This document shows positions 15,652 to 20,543 of a stretch of 20,543 nucleotides of DNA, in pieces. The DNA is from an uncultured Sutterella sp. Its GTDB lineage: Bacteria; Pseudomonadota; Gammaproteobacteria; Burkholderiales; Burkholderiaceae_F. Location: positions 1 to 20,543 of the forward strand of contig USAL01000022.1 in the NCBI GenBank assembly GCA_900552545.1. Direction: 5' to 3'. Numbering within the stretch: the first letter of the stretch is position 1; each line of letters begins with the position of its first letter. A program made the translations under genes and the position numbers. The notes under the pieces are model-generated. The model worked only from the letters and a program-made list of their open reading frames with translations. It was not told where the DNA came from and did not search any database.

Positions 15652-15725
15652 GACGGCAGCCGACCCTAGGACGAAGGGCGAAAAGGATTCGCCTTTTATT
15701 CGTCCAATATTGGGCTGCTGCCGTC
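15652..15725. repeat. Long compound hairpin between prmB and the ABC-F gene
   Basis: Four nested stems fold one 74-base element: GACGGCAGC (15652-15660) with GCTGCCGTC (15717-15725); CCC (15664-15666) with GGG (15712-15714); GGACGAA (15669-15675) with TTCGTCC (15699-15705); GGCGAA (15677-15682) with TTCGCC (15688-15693); apical loop 5 nt. No T-run follows on either strand. It fills about half of the prmB-yheS gap and could be an mRNA stability or processing element, or a member of a dispersed repeat. Confidence 0.6.
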
Positions 15726-15733
15726 GCGTTTTT

Positions 15734-15757
15734 GAGGACTCTCTTGCGTCCTCTTTT
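15734..15757 (+). terminator. Hairpin with T-run on the + strand, after prmB
   Basis: GAGGAC (15734-15739) pairs with GTCCTC (15748-15753), followed on the + strand by TTTTGG and six more T (to 15765). In that direction it would stop antisense transcription entering prmB. On the - strand it has no T-run. Confidence 0.35.
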
Positions 15758-15763
15758 GGTTTT

Positions 15764-16681
15764 TTAGGCTTGCGGTTCGCCCAGGTGCTTCAAGTCTTCG
15801 GCGCGCACGGCAAAGACGAGCTCGTCGCCGCCCGAGGTCGTAAGCCACGTGCCCGGCAGATCGGGCCAGATCGCTTCAAAGGCTTCGCGACCGTCGCCGA
15901 TTTCGATCACGGCAAGACCGTTTTCGGTGAGGTGGTTGGCGAGCTCAGGCATCATGCGGCGCATGATGTCCATGCCGTCGTCGCCTGCGCCCAAGGCAAG
16001 CGCGGGCTCGTGGCGGTATTCGGCCGGAAGATCCTGCATCGCCTCTTCGGTGACGTACGGGGGGTGCGAGATGATGAGGTCAAAGCGCCGGCCCTTGAGG
16101 TTTTCAAAGAGGTCGGTCTGCACGAGCTCAAGTTCGCCCTCAAGATCAAAGCGGCTGCGGTTGATGGCGGCAACCTCAAGCGCGTCCGCGCTGATGTCGG
16201 CGCCCGTCACCTCGGCATTGGGGAAGGTTTCCGCAGCGAGAATCGCAAGGCACCCGCTTCCGGTGCACATATCAAGCACCGAATGCACGTTTTCCGGATC
16301 GTCGATCCACGGGGAGAGGTTTTCTTCAAGGAGCTCGGCGATGAAGCTTCGCGGAATCAGCACGCGCTCGTCGACGTAAAAGCAATGTTCGGAGAGCCAC
16401 CCCTCGTGAATGAGGTAGGCCAACGGAATCTTTTCCTTCACGCGCAGTTCGATCGCCTGGGCGACGTCGCTCATTTCCTCGGGCGTGAGCTTGGCGTCCC
16501 AGAACGCCTGCAGACGGTCAAAAGGAAGACCGAGCTTACGCATGACGAGCGCTGTGGCCTCCTCCCAGTAGTCGGCTGTGCCGTGGCCGAGCGAAATGTC
16601 GTTTTTTTCCATCTCCGTCATCGCCCAGCGGCTGAAGTCGCGGATGGTGGAGAGGTTGGCGGCGCGATGCGTTGATGTCAT
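15764..16681 (-). CDS. prmB: 50S ribosomal protein uL3 glutamine N5-methyltransferase
   Basis: PrmB methylates a glutamine of ribosomal protein uL3 (Gln150 in E. coli) using S-adenosylmethionine. The 305-residue product has the family's helical N-terminal domain, the IPRSFIAELLE segment (109-119), the SAM-binding motif DMCTGSGCLA (137-146), and the conserved EYRHEPALALGAGDDGMDI. One key residue is odd: the NPPY motif that holds the substrate glutamine reads HPPY (His206-Tyr209; codons CAC CCC CCG TAC). ATG 16681 is preferred over a TTG at 16723 because it gives a normal family length. It follows dapE, as in other betaproteobacteria. PrmB rather than HemK/PrmC is favoured by length and N-terminus. 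Confidence 0.88.
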   Translation of the reverse strand: MTSTHRAANLSTIRDFSRWAMTEMEKNDISLGHGTADYWEEATALVMRKLGLPFDRLQAFWDAKLTPEEMSDVAQAIELRVKEKIPLAYLIHEGWLSEHCFYVDERVLIPRSFIAELLEENLSPWIDDPENVHSVLDMCTGSGCLAILAAETFPNAEVTGADISADALEVAAINRSRFDLEGELELVQTDLFENLKGRRFDLIISHPPYVTEEAMQDLPAEYRHEPALALGAGDDGMDIMRRMMPELANHLTENGLAVIEIGDGREAFEAIWPDLPGTWLTTSGGDELVFAVRAEDLKHLGEPQA

Positions 16682-16823
16682 GGCGTGTGTGTCCAAAAAA
16701 TGGTGCGCTTCTCTGGTTCCCAATATTTCTGGTCGGGCAAGAAAAGCGCAGTCGAATTAATGTTCAGGCTCAGGCCCCGAAATCGATGCGTTGCCTAAAC
16801 GAGCTGTATGAGCCGTATGAGCT

Positions 16824-17978
16824 TTATTCGAAGAGCGCTTCCACGGTCTTGAAGTAGATCGTCTCAAGGCGCTCCAATTCATCGATGCCCACGCATTCAT
16901 TGATGCTGTGGATCGTGGCGTTCATCGGCCCGAATTCTACGGTTTCGGTGCTGATCGTGCTGATAAAGCGCGCGTCGGACGTCCCGCCCGCCGTGTTGAG
17001 TTGGGGCTTGACGCCCGTGACGTCGACGATGGCGGCTTCGAGCACATGCGTCATCTTTCCCGGTTCGGTCACAAAGGGCCGGGCCGTGCTCTTCCAGTGG
17101 AACTCTGCGACGTCCTTCGTGAGGCCGTGCTTGGCTGCCATTGCCTCGATTTCGGCGGTGAGGCTCTCCTGCGTCCAGTTTGTGTTGTAGCGGATGTTGA
17201 AGACCACCTCGAGCTCGGCGGGAATGATGTTGACGACGCCGTGGCCTGCGTGGATGTTGGAAATCTGGAAGGTGCTCGCCGAGAAGTGCTCGGTGCCTTC
17301 GTCCCAGACGCGGGAGGTGATGGCGGCAAGAAATTCGCTTGCCATGTGCACGGGGTTGCGGGCAAGCTGCGGGTACGCAACGTGGCCCTGCTTGCCGTGC
17401 ACGACGAGACGGCCGTTCAACGACCCCCGCCGTCCGTTTTTGATCGTGTCGCCGAAGGCCTTGCTGCAGGAGGGCTCGCCCACGATGCACCAGTCGATGT
17501 GCGTGCCGCGGTTTTTGAGCGTTTCCACGACGCGCATCGTGCCCTCGTACCCGTCGCCTTCCTCGTCGCTCGTAATCAAAAGCGCAAGCGTCCCCTTGTG
17601 GTCGGGGTGCTGCTCGACAAACGCCTTGAAGGCGCAGGCCGCGGCCGCAACCGATCCCTTCATGTCGGAGGCGCCGCGCGCGTAGAGTTTGCCGTCCCGC
17701 ACCGTAGGCTCAAAGGCAGGCGTCGTCCACTTGGCGGCGTCGCCGGGGCTTACCACGTCGACGTGACCCGCAAAGACGAAAAGCGGTGCGCCGCTGCCGT
17801 GCGTGATCCAGGCGTTGGTGGTGCCGTTGGGCGTTTTTTCAATCTCAAACGCAAAGCCCGCGGGCTCAAGATAGCTCTTCAAAACGTCGATCGAACCGGC
17901 TTCGTCGGGCGTAATCGACGGGCAGGACAAAAGGGCGCGGGCGAGTGCAATCACGGGGGACTCGGTTGCTGTCGGCAT
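16824..17978 (-). CDS. dapE: Succinyl-diaminopimelate desuccinylase
   Basis: DapE hydrolyses N-succinyl-LL-diaminopimelate to LL-diaminopimelate and succinate, with two zinc ions, in the cytoplasm. The 384-residue M20-family protein keeps the metal ligands and base: His72 and Asp74 (FAGHVDVV), Asp105 (GASDMKG), Glu139-Glu140 (SDEEGDG), Glu168 (GEPS) and His357 (HSINECV). The substrate-binding NTAGGTSDARF motif is at 328-338. Length equals that of the family (about 375-385). The start ATG lacks a clear ribosome-binding site. dapD lies 193 bp upstream and prmB 142 bp downstream. Confidence 0.96.
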   Translation of the reverse strand: MPTATESPVIALARALLSCPSITPDEAGSIDVLKSYLEPAGFAFEIEKTPNGTTNAWITHGSGAPLFVFAGHVDVVSPGDAAKWTTPAFEPTVRDGKLYARGASDMKGSVAAAACAFKAFVEQHPDHKGTLALLITSDEEGDGYEGTMRVVETLKNRGTHIDWCIVGEPSCSKAFGDTIKNGRRGSLNGRLVVHGKQGHVAYPQLARNPVHMASEFLAAITSRVWDEGTEHFSASTFQISNIHAGHGVVNIIPAELEVVFNIRYNTNWTQESLTAEIEAMAAKHGLTKDVAEFHWKSTARPFVTEPGKMTHVLEAAIVDVTGVKPQLNTAGGTSDARFISTISTETVEFGPMNATIHSINECVGIDELERLETIYFKTVEALFE

Positions 17979-18101
17979 GGTGTTGGGGCGTTTGGTGCTG
18001 GGAGTGAAGAGGAAGAAGGGGCGGTCATGCGTCTCCGGCGATGGCTTGCGATGGTTTCAAAAGTGCCCACCGCCGGAAGGAAAAGGGAGGCAATGAACGT
18101 A

Positions 18102-18158
18102 CAAGGGAGAAAAGGTGAGTTAGAGCCGCCGTGGGCGATTCGTATTTTTTCTCCCTTG
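18102..18158. repeat. Perfect 12-bp inverted repeat between dapD and dapE
   Basis: CAAGGGAGAAAA (18102-18113) is exactly complementary to TTTTCTCCCTTG (18147-18158), with a 33-nt loop. It begins 14 bases past the dapD stop in the direction of transcription. No T-run follows the distal arm on the - strand, so it is not a simple terminator; it could modulate the amount of dapE message relative to dapD. Confidence 0.6.
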
Positions 18159-18171
18159 AGCTGGGTTCCCT

Positions 18172-18999
<828 letters not shown>

Positions 19000-19224
19000 G
19001 GTTGTTGCGTTCCTATTGTGTTGAGGATGTGAGGGGCAGGAGGGGCATAAAGCTTGATTGGAGCTCCATGCGGCGCGTAGGCCGATCGAGCTATCGCCAT
19101 CCTAAAGGCTCGCGTCGGGCACTTTAAATTGCCTTCGGACGCGGTCGTGGGAATGGCGTTTGAATCGTGCCCGTTCCTCCTGCGGATTGAGTTAAGGGGT
19201 TGTAAAAAGGTCTTTAAATCGACG

Positions 19225-20433
19225 TTAAATGGCCTTGGTCGTCTTGACAAATTCGACGATGCGCTGTGAGGCTTCAAGCGCCTCGGCGGGCGTGGCCACA
19301 AAGGCGATGCGCACGTACCCTGCGCCGGGATTGCCGCTTGCAAGGTCGCGCGAGAGGTACGAGCCCGGCAGCACCGTCACGCCCAGCTCGCGGTAGAGCT
19401 CGCGGGCAAAGACGGTGTCGTCGCACGGCACCTTGGTCCAGAGATAAAAGCTCGCCTCGGGCATCGGCGCGTCGAGCACCGAGTTCACTACGGGCTGGCC
19501 CGCGGCAAACTTCTCGCGATAGAGGCGCCGGTTTTCCACGACGTGCGTCTCTTCGTTCCAAGCGGCAATGGACGCCGCCTGCACCATCGGGTTCATCGCC
19601 GAGCCGTGGTAGGTGCGATAAAGCAAAAACGGTGCGATGAGCTTGGCGTCGCCCGCCACAAAGCCGCTTCGCATACCGGGCGCATTGCTGCGCTTGCTGA
19701 GGCTTTGCATGATGATGATGTTGCGGTAGTCGTCGTGCCCGAGGAGCTTGGCGGCGGTCAACGCCCCCAACGGAGCCTTGCCTTCCTCGAAGTAGATTTC
19801 GCTGTAGCACTCGTCGCTCACAATCGCAAAGTTCCAGCGGTCGGCAAGCTCAAAAAGAACCTTCCAGTCCTCGAGCTTCATCGTCACGCCCGTCGGGTTG
19901 GCCGGCGAGCAGACGTAAAGCAGCTGCGTGCGGCGCAGAACGTCTTCGCCGATGGCAGAAAGATCGGGCTTGTAGCCGTTTTCCTTCGCCAAGGGCATGT
20001 AGACGGGCTCGGCTCCGGACATGAGCGTTGCGCCTTCATAGATCTGATAGAAGGGGCAGGGGATGAGCACCACGGGCTTTTCGCTTCCCGAGGCGTCGAT
20101 ATGCGACTGCGTGAAGCTAAAGAGCGCCTCGCGCGAGCCCAGCACCGGAAGCACCTGCGTGGCCGGATCAAGCCGTGCGCCGTAGCGGCGTTCAATCCAG
20201 CCCGCTATCGCCTCGCGCAGCGCCATCGAACCGGAGGTGGCCGGGTAATGGCTCATGCTTTCCATGTTTTCGACCACGGCCTTGCGGATGCACTCGGGCA
20301 GCGGGTGCTGCGGCTCGCCGATCCCAAGCGAGATGGGCTTTAATTTCCCGCCCGCGGGTTCAATGCCTGCAAAAAGCTTCTTCAAGCGTGCAAACGGGTA
20401 GGGACGCGTCAGGGAAAGGGCTGGATTGGTCAC
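19225..20433 (-). CDS. dapC: Succinyldiaminopimelate transaminase
   Basis: DapC transfers an amino group from glutamate to N-succinyl-2-amino-6-ketopimelate, between the DapD and DapE steps. The 402-residue fold-type I aminotransferase has SLGIGEPQHPLP (35-46), NPTG (179-182), Asp207 and Tyr210 for the PLP ring, the PLP lysine Lys247 (SLSKRSNAPGMRSGF) and Arg255. The assignment over other class I/II aminotransferases rests on its place directly upstream of dapD-dapE. The start codon is GTG, backed by GAAGAAGG eight bases before it. A 225-bp gap separates it from dapD; I see no convincing terminator or promoter there. Confidence 0.92.
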   Translation of the reverse strand: MTNPALSLTRPYPFARLKKLFAGIEPAGGKLKPISLGIGEPQHPLPECIRKAVVENMESMSHYPATSGSMALREAIAGWIERRYGARLDPATQVLPVLGSREALFSFTQSHIDASGSEKPVVLIPCPFYQIYEGATLMSGAEPVYMPLAKENGYKPDLSAIGEDVLRRTQLLYVCSPANPTGVTMKLEDWKVLFELADRWNFAIVSDECYSEIYFEEGKAPLGALTAAKLLGHDDYRNIIIMQSLSKRSNAPGMRSGFVAGDAKLIAPFLLYRTYHGSAMNPMVQAASIAAWNEETHVVENRRLYREKFAAGQPVVNSVLDAPMPEASFYLWTKVPCDDTVFARELYRELGVTVLPGSYLSRDLASGNPGAGYVRIAFVATPAEALEASQRIVEFVKTTKAI

Positions 20434-20477
20434 GGTTGCTGCCTTCTTCTACGGTAGTTGAGTGCGGATGGATTCGC

Positions 20478-20543
20478 TTAGTCGATCGTGCGCATCGGAT
20501 CGTTCGTCGGGAACTGCGGCAGATCGCCCGTGGGCTGCGGCTC
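20478..20543 (-). CDS. C-terminal end of an unidentified protein
   Basis: The last 66 bases read on the - strand as the end of a gene whose start lies beyond the window. The visible tail is 21 residues, Pro-rich, ending FPTNDPMRTID before TAA (20478-20480). It stops 44 bases before the dapC start, so it is probably co-transcribed with dapC. It is too short to identify; it is not a usual dap enzyme ending I know. Confidence 0.5.
   Translation of the reverse strand, partial: EPQPTGDLPQFPTNDPMRTID

Overview
This 20.5-kb window looks like a chromosomal segment of a Gram-negative betaproteobacterium, most likely Burkholderiales and perhaps Sutterellaceae. The placement is inferred from the gene set and from family resemblance (succinylase-type dapC-dapD-dapE-prmB order, dapA-bamC pair, short-form Psd next to PssA, an autotransporter barrel); no database search was run. 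The GC content is fairly high, except for the AT-richer autotransporter passenger at the left edge.

Layout. The left 13.4 kb reads on the + strand: the 3' part of an autotransporter gene (broken by an in-frame TAG), a strong terminator, an SDR oxidoreductase, accD, dapA-bamC, a DUF805-SHOCT membrane protein, a damaged slyD-like PPIase, a small unknown protein, psd and pssA, a fumarylacetoacetate-hydrolase-family enzyme, and cstA behind a long structured leader. A cluster of hairpins, including one strong bidirectional terminator, separates cstA from the convergent right part. The right 7 kb reads on the - strand. In transcription order it holds the tail of an unidentified gene, dapC, dapD, dapE, prmB and a YheS-type ABC-F gene.

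Function. The window is mostly housekeeping: lysine/diaminopimelate synthesis (dapA, dapC, dapD, dapE), envelope building (psd and pssA for phosphatidylethanolamine, accD for fatty acids, bamC for outer-membrane protein assembly), translation (prmB, ABC-F) and nutrient uptake (cstA).

The most unusual signal is damage or recoding. Three genes (autotransporter, yheS-like, dapD) each carry one in-frame TAG with clearly homologous protein on both sides. In dapD and yheS the TAG aligns, from memory, with an Arg or Lys of the E. coli protein. A fourth gene (slyD-like) has a frameshift plus an internal deletion. PrmB reads HPPY where the family has NPPY. TAG also ends five other genes normally, so wholesale reassignment is unlikely. 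Nonsense suppression, real gene decay and consensus error all remain open. I saw no tRNA, rRNA, CRISPR array, insertion sequence or phage gene.
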